From Chitinophaga sp. XS-30 (GTDB lineage: Bacteria; Bacteroidota; Bacteroidia; Chitinophagales; Chitinophagaceae): DNA of 64,000 nucleotides. The stretch spans positions 2,044,032-2,108,031 of the forward strand of contig NZ_CP043006.1 in the NCBI RefSeq assembly GCF_008086345.1, written 5' to 3'. Shown one piece after another: positions 33,089-42,166 of this stretch (position 1 is the stretch's first letter; each line of letters begins with the position of its first letter). The translations under genes and the position numbers were made by a program. The notes under the pieces are model-generated. The model saw only the letters and a program-made list of their open reading frames with translations, did not search any database and was not told where the DNA came from.

Positions 33089-36000
33089 ATGACGTCATTG
33101 GAAGAGATAAAGACGTTATTTGATTGCCTGCCAGTACCCAGCATCATTCTGAAAACGGACGCGCCGGATTTCACGATTGCCGCTGTGAACAAGGCTTTCA
33201 TAGAAGTGACCTTTTCCCAGGCCAGGGAATTGACCGGCATGCCTTTTTTTCAGGCTTTCCCCATGAATGCAGACGATGACGGCACCAGAACAGACACCAT
33301 CAAATATGCATTTGACTACGCCCTCCGCCATAAAAAGCTGTACCGGATCGACAAGCACCGGTATGATATGCCGTCTGACAACAACAGCGGCCAACAGCCG
33401 CGCTACTGGAAAATAGATACCTACCCCCTGTTCGATGCCGGCGGGCAAATGACCTATATCGTTCAAAGCTCTACAGACATTACTTCCCTGCACATCGCGG
33501 AACAGGAGGCGAGCCGGAACGAGGAAAAGGCCAACCGCATCCTGGAAAGCATTACCGATGGCTTCTTCTCAACGGATGCGCAGGACAGGGTCATTTACTG
33601 GAATGTTGCCGCGGAAAGGATCTCCGGGCTTAAACGGGCGCAAGTGGAAGGCAGATCGCTATGGGACCTCTACCCCGATGCGGAATTGTCCGGATTCAAA
33701 AAGCAATACCGCAAGGTCAGGGAAACCCGGCAGGCGGTCAGTTTTGAACAGGCGTTCGATAACCCTTCTGCCCAGGTCGATATCACGCTTTACCCTTCAG
33801 GAGAAGGTGTTTCCGCATACTTCAGGAACATTACCTACCGCAAAAAAGCGGAGGCGAGGGAAAAGCTGATGCAGCAACGCAATAGCGACCTCTTCAATTT
33901 CAGCCCTATGCCCATGTGGGTATATGACTTGCAAACACTCCGCATCAGGGCGGCCAATAAAGCGGCCTGCCGCGATTATGGCTATTCGGCGGAAGAATTT
34001 CTCTCCCTGACCGTAGCGGTATTGTGGCCGGAGGAAGACAGGGACCGCATGCTCCGCAAGGTGAGCGGCCTGGCCGCAAAGGGACTGCCCAGCATCGCAC
34101 AGGTAAGGCATATCACCCGCGACGGAAGAATACTGTATGTAGACATCACCTCCGAACCACTGCCCACCTGGGACGAGAATGCCCGTATCATCGTAGCGCT
34201 GGATGTAACGGACAAACTCCGGGCTACCCAGGCGGAAAAGCTTTTCAATGACCTTAACCAGCTGGAAAGAAATGTGCTGGAGCTTCATTCGAAAAGCGGC
34301 ACCGCAACGCCCGAGGTGCTCGCAGCCTACCTGTCAGGCATTGAAGCGCTTTTCCCGCAAATGATCTGCTCCATCATGCGCGTCCGGAACAGGCGTGTCT
34401 ATAACTGGGCTTCGCCATCGCTGCCGGCGGTGCTGACGAACGGGATCGAGGGAATAGCGGTTGGACCGGATGCAGGGTCCTGCGGTGCGGCGGCTTATTG
34501 GAGGGAAAAGGTCATCGTAAAAGATATCACCAAAGATGAACGTTGGGAGCGTTTTAAGGATATTACCCTGCAGGCGGGTTTCAGCGCCTGCTGGTCGCAT
34601 CCGGTGATCGATTCTTCCGGCGAGGTGATCGCCACTTTTGCCGTGTATTACCGCAAACCGGCGGTACCGGACGAGCAGGAGCAGCGGATCATCGAACGGG
34701 TGGTGGCGCTTCTCGCGATCATCCTGGAAAACCGCCAGTATGCAGAAACGATCACCGAGAACAGTGTGCTTATGGCGCAGGGGCAGGAGCTGGCGCAGTT
34801 CGGCAACTGGTCATGGGAAATTGCCGATAACGTGGTCAGCTGGTCGGATACCCTGTATCATATCTACGGCATCGATAGAAATGAATTTAAAGCCACTTTT
34901 GAAGGCTACCAGGAACTGCTCCATCCGGATGACCGGCAACGTGTTTTTGAGATCATCAACGGCATGCTGCAGACGAAAGAAGATGTGGAGTTTGAAGAGC
35001 GCATCGTCAGAAAGAACGGGGAGGTCAGATACCTCCGTTCCTGGGGGACCCTGAAATGCGATGAGGCCGGCGTGCCCGTAAAAATGGTGGGCGCCTGCCT
35101 GGATATTACCCTCAGCAAAAAGATACAGGAAGAATTGCAGGCCAGCGAAGCCCGCCTGCGGAGCCTGGTGGATGCACAGACCAATTATGTGATGCGAATG
35201 GATGTGGCAGGCAGATACACTTACTATAATGAAAAGTACCGGCAGGATTTCGGCTGGTTATATGATCACGCTGATTTTACGGGCGCTGACACCAGGCGCT
35301 CAGTTGTTCCTGCGCATCAGGACCGGGCAGTAGCCGCCGCACAAAAATGCCTGGATGCTCCCGGCGAGGTCATCGAACTGGAGCTGGACAAGCCTGCGGA
35401 GGACGGATCGGTAAAAACTTCCTACTGGCACCTCGTTGCCCTCACAGATGAATCCGGCACGGTAACGGAGATCCAGTGCATCGGCATCGATGTGTCCGAA
35501 TGGAAACGGGCGGAACGGGAGCTGCGCAAAAGCAATGAACGGTACGAATACCTGAGCAAAGCCAGTAACGATGCCATCTATGACTGGGATACCGCGGAGG
35601 ACCATATCACCTGGGGCGATGGCTTCAGCAGGGTTTTCGGTTATCCGGTCTGTGAAGACAAGTTTCCGCTGAAGAGCTGGACAACGCTGATCCATGCCGA
35701 TGATCTGGACGCTATCAGCACCAGTCTTCAACATGCCCTGGACGATCCTGAAAAGGCGAGCTGGACAGCGCAATACCGGTTCCGGCGTGCAGACGGCAGC
35801 TACGCCTTTGTGGAAGAGATCGGTTACATCGTCCGTAACGAGGCCAAAGCGCCCGTCCGCATGATCGGTTCCGTACAGGATGTTACCGAGCGGGTAAAAT
35901 ATGTGCAGGAGATAGAGGCGCACAACGCCCGGCTGAAAGATATCGCATGGACGCAATCGCACCTCGTCAGAGGCCCGCTGGCCCGTATCCTGGGATTGGT

Positions 36001-36142
36001 GGAGTTGCTCAATTATCCGCAGACAGACCAGGCCGGGTATGAAAAAATCCTGACCTACCTGCATCGCTCCGCAACGGAACTGGACCAGGTGATCACGGAT
36101 ATTATCGACAAAAGCCAGCGCCATAACGGAACCGCATCATAG
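33089..36142 (+). CDS. Multi-PAS/GAF sensory protein ending in a phosphoacceptor helix without an ATPase
   Basis: This 1017-residue cytoplasmic protein has no membrane segment. I count six PAS domains (about residues 5-130, 150-250, 270-380, 560-680, 690-805 and 820-935) and a GAF domain at about 390-545. The last 80 residues look like a HisKA-type dimerisation helix with 'QSHLVRGPLARILGLVELL'; the His is in the phospho-acceptor place, but the protein ends without a catalytic HATPase domain. It could receive phosphate from a separate kinase or act as a decoy sensor. No response regulator is adjacent. Confidence 0.85.
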   Translation: MTSLEEIKTLFDCLPVPSIILKTDAPDFTIAAVNKAFIEVTFSQARELTGMPFFQAFPMNADDDGTRTDTIKYAFDYALRHKKLYRIDKHRYDMPSDNNSGQQPRYWKIDTYPLFDAGGQMTYIVQSSTDITSLHIAEQEASRNEEKANRILESITDGFFSTDAQDRVIYWNVAAERISGLKRAQVEGRSLWDLYPDAELSGFKKQYRKVRETRQAVSFEQAFDNPSAQVDITLYPSGEGVSAYFRNITYRKKAEAREKLMQQRNSDLFNFSPMPMWVYDLQTLRIRAANKAACRDYGYSAEEFLSLTVAVLWPEEDRDRMLRKVSGLAAKGLPSIAQVRHITRDGRILYVDITSEPLPTWDENARIIVALDVTDKLRATQAEKLFNDLNQLERNVLELHSKSGTATPEVLAAYLSGIEALFPQMICSIMRVRNRRVYNWASPSLPAVLTNGIEGIAVGPDAGSCGAAAYWREKVIVKDITKDERWERFKDITLQAGFSACWSHPVIDSSGEVIATFAVYYRKPAVPDEQEQRIIERVVALLAIILENRQYAETITENSVLMAQGQELAQFGNWSWEIADNVVSWSDTLYHIYGIDRNEFKATFEGYQELLHPDDRQRVFEIINGMLQTKEDVEFEERIVRKNGEVRYLRSWGTLKCDEAGVPVKMVGACLDITLSKKIQEELQASEARLRSLVDAQTNYVMRMDVAGRYTYYNEKYRQDFGWLYDHADFTGADTRRSVVPAHQDRAVAAAQKCLDAPGEVIELELDKPAEDGSVKTSYWHLVALTDESGTVTEIQCIGIDVSEWKRAERELRKSNERYEYLSKASNDAIYDWDTAEDHITWGDGFSRVFGYPVCEDKFPLKSWTTLIHADDLDAISTSLQHALDDPEKASWTAQYRFRRADGSYAFVEEIGYIVRNEAKAPVRMIGSVQDVTERVKYVQEIEAHNARLKDIAWTQSHLVRGPLARILGLVELLNYPQTDQAGYEKILTYLHRSATELDQVITDIIDKSQRHNGTAS

Positions 36143-36219
36143 GGCAAACAACCCCCGTACGGATACCCGAAAGGTACCCATACCGGTTAATGATGATCTT
36201 TTAGTGAGGTTAACCCCGG

Positions 36220-36450
36220 TTACAATCCGGATCTTCCTTCCCGCGCACGATCGTCTATTCTGAACGATACTTTGCAGATCACGCCGTAGCTGGTGATCTT
36301 CCCATCGCTCACATGCACTTTGATGTCCTTTACAAACACCGAATCAATGTTCTTGATCGTTTTCGATACTTCCACTACAGCATTGTTGATGGCGTCTTCA
36401 ATACCTTTTTCGGAGGAAGCGATGACTTCAATTACTTTGACAATAGACAT
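36220..36450 (-). CDS. Dodecin-type flavin-binding protein
   Basis: The 76-residue protein is dodecin-like: 'KVIEVIASSEKGIEDAINNAV' in the first helix and 'VKDIKVHVSDGKITSYGVICKVSFRID' (split) in the strands. Dodecins form 12-mers that store flavin or coenzyme A. The strand that carries the flavin-stacking Trp in archaeal dodecins reads SVFVKD here, so flavin binding may differ. It stands alone and converges on the PAS protein. Confidence 0.88.
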   Translation of the reverse strand: MSIVKVIEVIASSEKGIEDAINNAVVEVSKTIKNIDSVFVKDIKVHVSDGKITSYGVICKVSFRIDDRAREGRSGL

Positions 36451-36644
36451 AGCGCCTGGTTTTTATGGTGAAGAATCTGCCCTCCAGCCACGAAAACCAG
36501 GCCAGAACCAGGCTCTTGCGCTAATGTGTATATAATGAGGATGCTATGTTTTAAGGAAATTATGCAGGGAAAATATATGTAACGTGTATGAGGATTTACA
36601 ACGGCAAACTGTACAGCATACCGTTTTGCAACTGAACGGGACCG

Positions 36645-37208
36645 TCAACCCTGCATGCGCCGCATGGACGCCACGAGGGCTGCGATCCTTTTCTGCCTGG
36701 TTTCCGGCCGTTTCGCCAGCGCCAATGATTGCAGATGCAGCTTTTGCATGGAAGGGCTTGAACGCGTAAAACCAGCTCTGGCAGCCGGGTGCTTCCGGAA
36801 TGCCGCTTCCAGGTCTTCGGGAATGGTGCGCGCTTCCACTTCGTCCAGTATCGACCAGTAGCCGTTCTGTTTGGCGGCATTGATCCGGTCGAGGCCTGCC
36901 GGGGTCATCAGCCCCTCTCTGATCAGTTGTTTTACCCTTTCCTTGTTGAGCCCGCTCCACGCACTCCTGGGCTTGCGCTTCGTAAAGGACTGCATGAACC
37001 GTTCGGCATCCAGCGATAAGGTCTTGCCGTCTATCCACCCGAAGCAAAGGGCTTCCAGCACAGCATCGGGATAACTGATCGCCGGGCGGCTCGCGTTCTT
37101 TTTCGTGCATACCACCCATACCGTCAGGTCGGCAGTATGGTTTTTCTCCAGCCAGTTCCGCCATTGCTGCCTGTTCCGGGGGCGGAGGGTTTTAGATGGT
37201 GCGGGCAT
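36645..37208 (-). CDS. YdeI/OmpD-associated-family protein
   Basis: From the ATG at 37208 (MPAPSKTLRP) the product has 187 residues and matches the YdeI family: 'WRNWLEKNHTADLTVWVVCTKK', 'YPDAVLEALCFGWIDGKTL', 'FTKRKPRSAWSGLNKERVKQLI' (split) and a basic C-terminus ending KRIAALVASM. In-frame ATGs at 37232 and 37247 are alternative starts. Family members are linked to antimicrobial peptide and stress tolerance. It is a lone gene. Confidence 0.88.
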   Translation of the reverse strand: MPAPSKTLRPRNRQQWRNWLEKNHTADLTVWVVCTKKNASRPAISYPDAVLEALCFGWIDGKTLSLDAERFMQSFTKRKPRSAWSGLNKERVKQLIREGLMTPAGLDRINAAKQNGYWSILDEVEARTIPEDLEAAFRKHPAARAGFTRSSPSMQKLHLQSLALAKRPETRQKRIAALVASMRRMQG

Positions 37209-37284
37209 TTTACCGCGTTTTGATGTAAGCATATCCAAAACTAGCATGGGGGGATGACAGCCTTATGTCAGCAGCAGAAAGAAT

Positions 37285-38874
37285 TTATCCGACGGTCAGC
37301 GTCCGCATGATGCGTATCTGTTCCAGGAAGTATTCATCGTGCGATACGGCTATCACCGTGCCCTGGTATTCATTGATGGCGGCGGTCAGTATTTCCGTGT
37401 TCCGGATATCGAGGTTATTGGTCGGCTCATCCAGGATGATCATATCCGGGGCCTGGTTGCTGATCGTCAGGCAACAGAGGATCAACCGCATCTTTTCCCC
37501 GCCGCTGAGCGTATGGCAGGGTTGGTCCCAGCATGCCTGCGTAAACAGGAATCTGTTCAGCCGCACCTTTATCTCATGTTCCTGCAGGCCGGTATGATTG
37601 AATTTCTCCGCCTGTTCATATACGGAGTTGGCATCGGTTATCAATGAATAATCCTGGTCGATACAGATCACTTTATCGGCAGCATGATGGATAATGCCGG
37701 ATACCGGCTGCAGGATGCCCAGGATGATCTTTATCAGCGTTGTTTTGCCGGAGCCGTTCAGCCCCCTGATCACGATCCGTTCGCCGCTCGTGATCAGGAA
37801 GTTCAGCGGCGTTTCCCAAAGCGGCCGGCCATCATATCCGAAGTTGATGTTCCGCGCGGTGATCAGTATTTTACCTTTGTGGAGGGATGAATGATCGAGA
37901 TCGATCTTCATTTTGTCCGTACCGGGCAGCTCTTTGCGCAACTGGTTCAGCTCCCGGGAAATGGCCCCGGTTTTTTCCGCATGCACATTTTTCATGCGGG
38001 AAGTGCTTTTTTCCGCATTGTTGCGGAGCGTGTTCATGGATATGGTGGGCAGGCCCGCTTTTTCCTGTTTCTTTTTGCCCCGGGCATCCAGTTTCTGCTG
38101 CCGTTCCAGGGTTTCCCGTTCTGTTTCCCGGGCTTTGCGCAGTGCTTTCTCCTTGCTTTTCAGGTCCTGCTGCAACGCCTCTTCTTCGATCATCTTCTGC
38201 GCGGCATAGAAATCGTAGTTGCCGCCATAGGTGGTCATGCCGCGCTGGTCCAGTTCGCAGACGGTGTGCAGGAGGTTGAGCAGCGTTCTGTCGTGGCTCA
38301 CCACCAACAGCGTATTGCCGGTGGTGCGGATATATTGATAGAGGAGTTCCCGGCCGGGTGTATCCAGGTGATTGCTCGGTTCATCCATCAGCACTATTTC
38401 CGGTTGATGAATGCTGATGCCGGCGAGAAAGACCTTCGTTTTTTGTCCCCCGCTCAGGCTGCCCATCGTGTGGGTCAGCTCCACATCATCCAGCTGCCAG
38501 TGCGTAAATGCTTCCCGGCACCGTTCTTCCAGCCCCCAGTCGTCATCCAGCAACAGGAGGTTGGCATCGGTCACCTTGCCGTCCAGTATCTCCCGGAGCG
38601 CATGCAGCTTTTCATCGATCTGCAGCGCCCGGGCAACGCTGAGATGATGGTATGCGCCAAAAAGCTGCGGCACATAATAAGGCCGGGAACCGGACTTTAC
38701 GGTCCCTTCCGCGGGATGCAGCAGGCCCGCCGCAATTTGCAGCAAAGTGGATTTGCCCGCACCGTTATTGCCGATCAGTGCGATCTTGTCATGTTTATGG
38801 ACGATAAGGCTGATATTATCAAACAACAGCTCCCGGTTGGGATGCAGATAGGTAATGTTTTGTAGCGCAAGCAT
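37285..38874 (-). CDS. ABC-F family ATPase (ribosome-associated)
   Basis: The 529-residue protein has two ABC domains and no membrane segment. Walker A motifs are GNNGAGKST near residue 36 and GLNGSGKTT near residue 343; signature motifs are LSGGQKTKV and LSGGEKMRL; Walker B motifs are IVLMDEPSNHLD and MIILDEPTNNLD. Between them lies a charged linker (about residues 225-310). ABC-F proteins act on the ribosome and some protect against antibiotics. The leader at 38875-38945 can form an attenuator. Confidence 0.93.
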   Translation of the reverse strand: MLALQNITYLHPNRELLFDNISLIVHKHDKIALIGNNGAGKSTLLQIAAGLLHPAEGTVKSGSRPYYVPQLFGAYHHLSVARALQIDEKLHALREILDGKVTDANLLLLDDDWGLEERCREAFTHWQLDDVELTHTMGSLSGGQKTKVFLAGISIHQPEIVLMDEPSNHLDTPGRELLYQYIRTTGNTLLVVSHDRTLLNLLHTVCELDQRGMTTYGGNYDFYAAQKMIEEEALQQDLKSKEKALRKARETERETLERQQKLDARGKKKQEKAGLPTISMNTLRNNAEKSTSRMKNVHAEKTGAISRELNQLRKELPGTDKMKIDLDHSSLHKGKILITARNINFGYDGRPLWETPLNFLITSGERIVIRGLNGSGKTTLIKIILGILQPVSGIIHHAADKVICIDQDYSLITDANSVYEQAEKFNHTGLQEHEIKVRLNRFLFTQACWDQPCHTLSGGEKMRLILCCLTISNQAPDMIILDEPTNNLDIRNTEILTAAINEYQGTVIAVSHDEYFLEQIRIMRTLTVG

Positions 38875-38878
38875 ATTT

Positions 38879-38945
38879 CTTTCTTCAAAATGGAAAAATC
38901 AGGGGCGGCTTTTGCCCCGGGTCGTTATGATTTTTTGAAAGAAAG
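38879..38945 (-). promoter_or_regulatory. Attenuator-like leader of the ABC-F gene
   Basis: On the minus strand the leader forms a GGGGC/GCCCC hairpin (38918-38914 with 38906-38902) followed by TGATTTTT, like a small rho-independent terminator, 28-45 bp before the start codon. A second option pairs the 13-nt CTTTCTTTCAAAA (38945-38933) with TTTTGAAGAAAG (38890-38879) next to the start codon, enclosing the hairpin. Two competing folds are the hallmark of regulated leaders. Confidence 0.45.
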
Positions 38946-39237
38946 TATGGTCTACATGCGTGTTGTTTATTTTGATGAGCGGATGCAAAGATAAGCAATT
39001 GCCCGTAAACAGGAAAGCCCTCCGGCCCGGCCCCGTCATTCAAAATCCCCGGTTCATTCCCTTTTTTCTGCCATTCGCGCCGTTCCTGTTCCCGGCTTGC
39101 CCGTTTCACGGCAGCTTTGCGGGAAAAACGAATGAAACCATTGATTTGGCTGCCTGGCCTGTTATTGCCATTGCGCAGCGTACCTCAGCAAGTAATTTCC
39201 ACGCAAACGGTAAGGAATGGCTGGGTAAATAACCGCA
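38946..39237. other. Intergenic stretch between the ABC-F gene and the NRAMP-like gene
   Basis: Nothing clear is seen here apart from the ABC-F leader at its left end. A 90-codon frame on the plus strand (38960-39232) has no family resemblance and biased Pro/Phe content, so I do not call it. Confidence 0.5.
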
Positions 39238-40413
39238 CTAACTTATCCATCCCCACAGCGTAACCGCGCATAACCAGCTCATCACCCCTACCACCATCCA
39301 GCCCGTTACCTGCATCCACAGCGGATGGCGGTAATCCTGCATCAGCCTTTTTTTGCCGGCGGCCACCAGCACAACGGCCAGGGCCAGCGGCAATATCAGG
39401 CCATTGAATGCTCCGGCCATGATCAGCAGCTGTACCGGTTTCCCCACCAGCACGAACACTATCGTAGAGGAAACGATAAAGGCGCTGATGAACCAGCGTT
39501 CATGCTGCGCGATGAAATGATGGAAGGTCTTGAGAAAGGAAACGGAAGTGTAAGCCGCGCCTACAACGGAAGTGATCGCCGCGCTCCACATCACCATGCC
39601 GAAGAAACGGTACCCCACTTCCCCGGCTGCGCTGCGGAAAACGGAGGCGGGCGGGTTGCCGGGGTCCAGCACCACGCCCTGCGACACTACGCCGAGGGCG
39701 GCGAGGAACAGCAGTGTGCGCATAACGCCGGTGATCACAATGCCGCTCACCGCGCTGCGGTTCACATACCTCACCTGCGCCTTTCCGCCGATGCCGGCAT
39801 CCAGCAGGCGGTGCGCGCCGGAGAAGCTGATATACCCGCCCACGGTGCCGCCTACCAGCGTTACAATGGAGGCGGTATCGATCATATCCGGCCATACGCT
39901 TTGCTGCAGGGCTTCCAGCACGGGAGGGCGGGAGCTGGCGGCCACGTAAAGCGTCAGCAATATCATCAAAATGCCCAGTGCGCGCGTGAAATGGTCCAGC
40001 GCCTTGCCGGCTTCCTTCATCCAGAAAATGAACAGGGCAATGCCGCAGCTGAGCATTGCGCCATAAAGTGTATCCATCCCCGTTAGGGCCTGCAATCCAA
40101 GCCCGCAGCCGCCGATGTTGGCGATATTGAAGGCCAGTCCCCCCAGCACTACCAATCCCGCCAGCAGATAGCCAAGCCCGGGCAGCAAGGCATTGGAGAG
40201 GTCCTGTGCGCGATGCTGCGTAACGGTAAGCACCCGCCAGATGTTCAGCTGTGCGCCGATGTCCAGCAGAATGGATACGAGTATGACGAAGCTGAAGGCC
40301 GCGGCCTGCTGCTGGGTGAATACGGTGGTCTGCGTGAGGAACCCGGGACCGACGGCGGATGTCGCCATCAGGAAGGCGGCTCCCAGGAGAACGGAGGATC
40401 TTTGCTTGTTCAA
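39238..40413 (-). CDS. NRAMP-related transporter of the 5-oxoprolinase operon
   Basis: I place the start at a TTG at 40413, which overlaps the pxpA stop (TTGA), giving 391 residues and eleven or so membrane helices; an upstream ATG at 40503 would overlap pxpA by 94 bp. The fold is NRAMP-like, but helix 1 reads AVGPGFLTQT where metal transporters have DPGN, and helix 6 reads ISFSGAHRLLD where they have MPH. So it probably does not move Mn or Fe; in this operon 5-oxoproline or a related substrate is a reasonable guess. Confidence 0.8.
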   Translation of the reverse strand: MNKQRSSVLLGAAFLMATSAVGPGFLTQTTVFTQQQAAAFSFVILVSILLDIGAQLNIWRVLTVTQHRAQDLSNALLPGLGYLLAGLVVLGGLAFNIANIGGCGLGLQALTGMDTLYGAMLSCGIALFIFWMKEAGKALDHFTRALGILMILLTLYVAASSRPPVLEALQQSVWPDMIDTASIVTLVGGTVGGYISFSGAHRLLDAGIGGKAQVRYVNRSAVSGIVITGVMRTLLFLAALGVVSQGVVLDPGNPPASVFRSAAGEVGYRFFGMVMWSAAITSVVGAAYTSVSFLKTFHHFIAQHERWFISAFIVSSTIVFVLVGKPVQLLIMAGAFNGLILPLALAVVLVAAGKKRLMQDYRHPLWMQVTGWMVVGVMSWLCAVTLWGWIS

Positions 40414-41153
40414 ATGTGCTGTATTGAAATATGATGTTGACGTAAGGCGGTGTTGATAGCCCTGGCGAAAGGAAGGGCATGCTCCCCGTCGCCATGCAGG
40501 CAAATGGTTTCGGCGGCAACCGGTATGATCTTGCCGCTTGTGGTGGTCACCTGCTGCTGTGTGACCATTTGCAGCACTTGGCTGATGGCGGCGGCTTCAC
40601 TGGTAATGAGCGCGCCCGGTTGCTGGCGCGGAGTGAGACTGCCATCGGCCTGGTACGTTCTGTCTGCAAATACTTCCCCGGCGGTTTTCAGGCCGGCTTC
40701 CACGGCGGCCTTGATGAGCCAGCTGTTGCTGAGGCCGTAGAGGCAGAGCTGCGGATAGTTGTCGCTCACCGCTTTGGCGATCACCTGCGCCATGGCGGGT
40801 GTTTGTGCGGCCATGTTATATAATGCGCCATGCGGTTTGACGTGCGTCATCACCGCGCCGTGCGCCTGGCAGATGGATTGCATGATCTGCAGCTGTGTGG
40901 CTACGAGATCATACAGGGCCGTATCGGAGAGCTGTTGCGGTGTTCTGCCGAAATTTTCCCTGTCCGCAAAGCCGGGATGAGCGCCGATGGACACCTGGTG
41001 TTGCAGTGCAAGGTCAATGGTGCGGGCGATGGTCTCCCGGTCTCCCGCATGATATCCGCAGGCGATGTTGGCGCTGCTGATGAAAGGCATGATACCGGCA
41101 TCGGTACCCAGTCCTTCCCCCATGTCGCAGTTCAGGTCGATCTTGTTGAGCAT
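40410..41153 (-). CDS. pxpA: 5-oxoprolinase subunit PxpA (LamB/YcsF family)
   Basis: PxpA is part of the three-subunit ATP-dependent 5-oxoprolinase that opens 5-oxoproline to glutamate. From the ATG at 41153 the product has 247 residues and starts MLNKIDLNCDMGEGLGTD, the family signature, with 'SSANIACGYHAGDRETI' and 'VKPHGALYN' following. An alternative ATG at 41192 would overlap pxpC. Gene order on this strand is pxpB, pxpC, pxpA and then the transporter. Confidence 0.95.
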   Translation of the reverse strand: MLNKIDLNCDMGEGLGTDAGIMPFISSANIACGYHAGDRETIARTIDLALQHQVSIGAHPGFADRENFGRTPQQLSDTALYDLVATQLQIMQSICQAHGAVMTHVKPHGALYNMAAQTPAMAQVIAKAVSDNYPQLCLYGLSNSWLIKAAVEAGLKTAGEVFADRTYQADGSLTPRQQPGALITSEAAAISQVLQMVTQQQVTTTSGKIIPVAAETICLHGDGEHALPFARAINTALRQHHISIQHI

Positions 41154-41170
41154 TACAGGTTGTTGGTTGG

Positions 41171-42154
41171 CTAGTGAGTTGTTTGTTCCCACTCCTCCAG
41201 CCGTAATTTACAGGCATTTTGCAGAATTAGCAAACCTTGTTCCTGCTGCCAGAGCAGGTCTTCCGCCGTTTTGAGATCAACCGTGCTGAAGCGCAGCGGC
41301 TGATGCGGCGCATAGCGGGAGAGCGCGGGCATATCCGCCGATATCACATGTGCCACCCGCGGATATCCGCCGGTGGTCTGATGGTCTGCCATCAATATGA
41401 TCAGCTGCCCGCCGGGCAGGAGTTGCATGGTGCCTCTGCTGACGCCGGCGGAAAGCCGTTCGCTGCGGTCGCGGGTCTTTAATACGGGGCCGCGTAAACG
41501 AAATCCCATACGGTCGCACTGCGCCGTCAGCATAAACGCTTCCCCGCTGAGGTCTTCCTGCGATCCTTTTTCGAGCAATGCCCATTCATGGCCGTGGATG
41601 ATGCGGATGGTGCCGGTGGTTGCATAGAGATGGCTAATGTCGGCGGACCATGGCAATACCTGCGGTTGTTTGAGCGGGGGCAGCGCGAGTTCCTGCCGGA
41701 AGGGGAGCCGGTCGCCTTTCTGCAATGCTCTTCCCTGGAAACCGCCGGTGCCGGCCTTCAGGTGAGTGCTGTAACTGCCGAGCCAGGGCGTGAGCGCAAA
41801 CCCCCCGCTTACCGCAAGGTAACAGCGGGTGCCGGAAACCGGCCGCGAGAAACGTAATACGGCATGCTTGGGCGCCAGTACAGGCTGGTTGAGCGGAATG
41901 GGCTGTTCATTCAGCATCGCCCCGAAATCGGCTCCGGACAAAGCGATCATCGCATCGGCCTCAAAGAGGAAGGCGGCTGCGGGAAAATGCAGTTCTATGG
42001 CAGCTTCCGTACCGCTATTGCCCGTAAGGCAATTGGCCGTGAAAAGGGCAATACGGTCCATCGCCCCGCCGGGATTGATCCCGAGGTGCTGATAGCCATA
42101 CCGTCCTGTATCCTGTATGGTATCCAGCAGCCCTTGTTGTACAACCTGTATCAA
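41171..42154 (-). CDS. pxpC: 5-oxoprolinase subunit PxpC (KipA type)
   Basis: The 327-residue protein belongs to the biotin-dependent carboxyltransferase-like family: 'TIQDTGRYGYQHLGINPGGAMDRIA' (split) at the N-terminus and 'GGYPRVAHVISADMP' near residue 255. It is the partner of PxpB and PxpA in 5-oxoprolinase. It lies 12 bp downstream of pxpB. Confidence 0.95.
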   Translation of the reverse strand: MIQVVQQGLLDTIQDTGRYGYQHLGINPGGAMDRIALFTANCLTGNSGTEAAIELHFPAAAFLFEADAMIALSGADFGAMLNEQPIPLNQPVLAPKHAVLRFSRPVSGTRCYLAVSGGFALTPWLGSYSTHLKAGTGGFQGRALQKGDRLPFRQELALPPLKQPQVLPWSADISHLYATTGTIRIIHGHEWALLEKGSQEDLSGEAFMLTAQCDRMGFRLRGPVLKTRDRSERLSAGVSRGTMQLLPGGQLIILMADHQTTGGYPRVAHVISADMPALSRYAPHQPLRFSTVDLKTAEDLLWQQEQGLLILQNACKLRLEEWEQTTH

Positions 42155-42166
42155 AGATGGGTCAGT

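Noticed and set aside
38960..39232. 90-codon ORF between the ABC-F gene and the NRAMP-like gene
   Set aside because: Biased Pro/Phe/Ala content, no ribosome-site context and no family resemblance.
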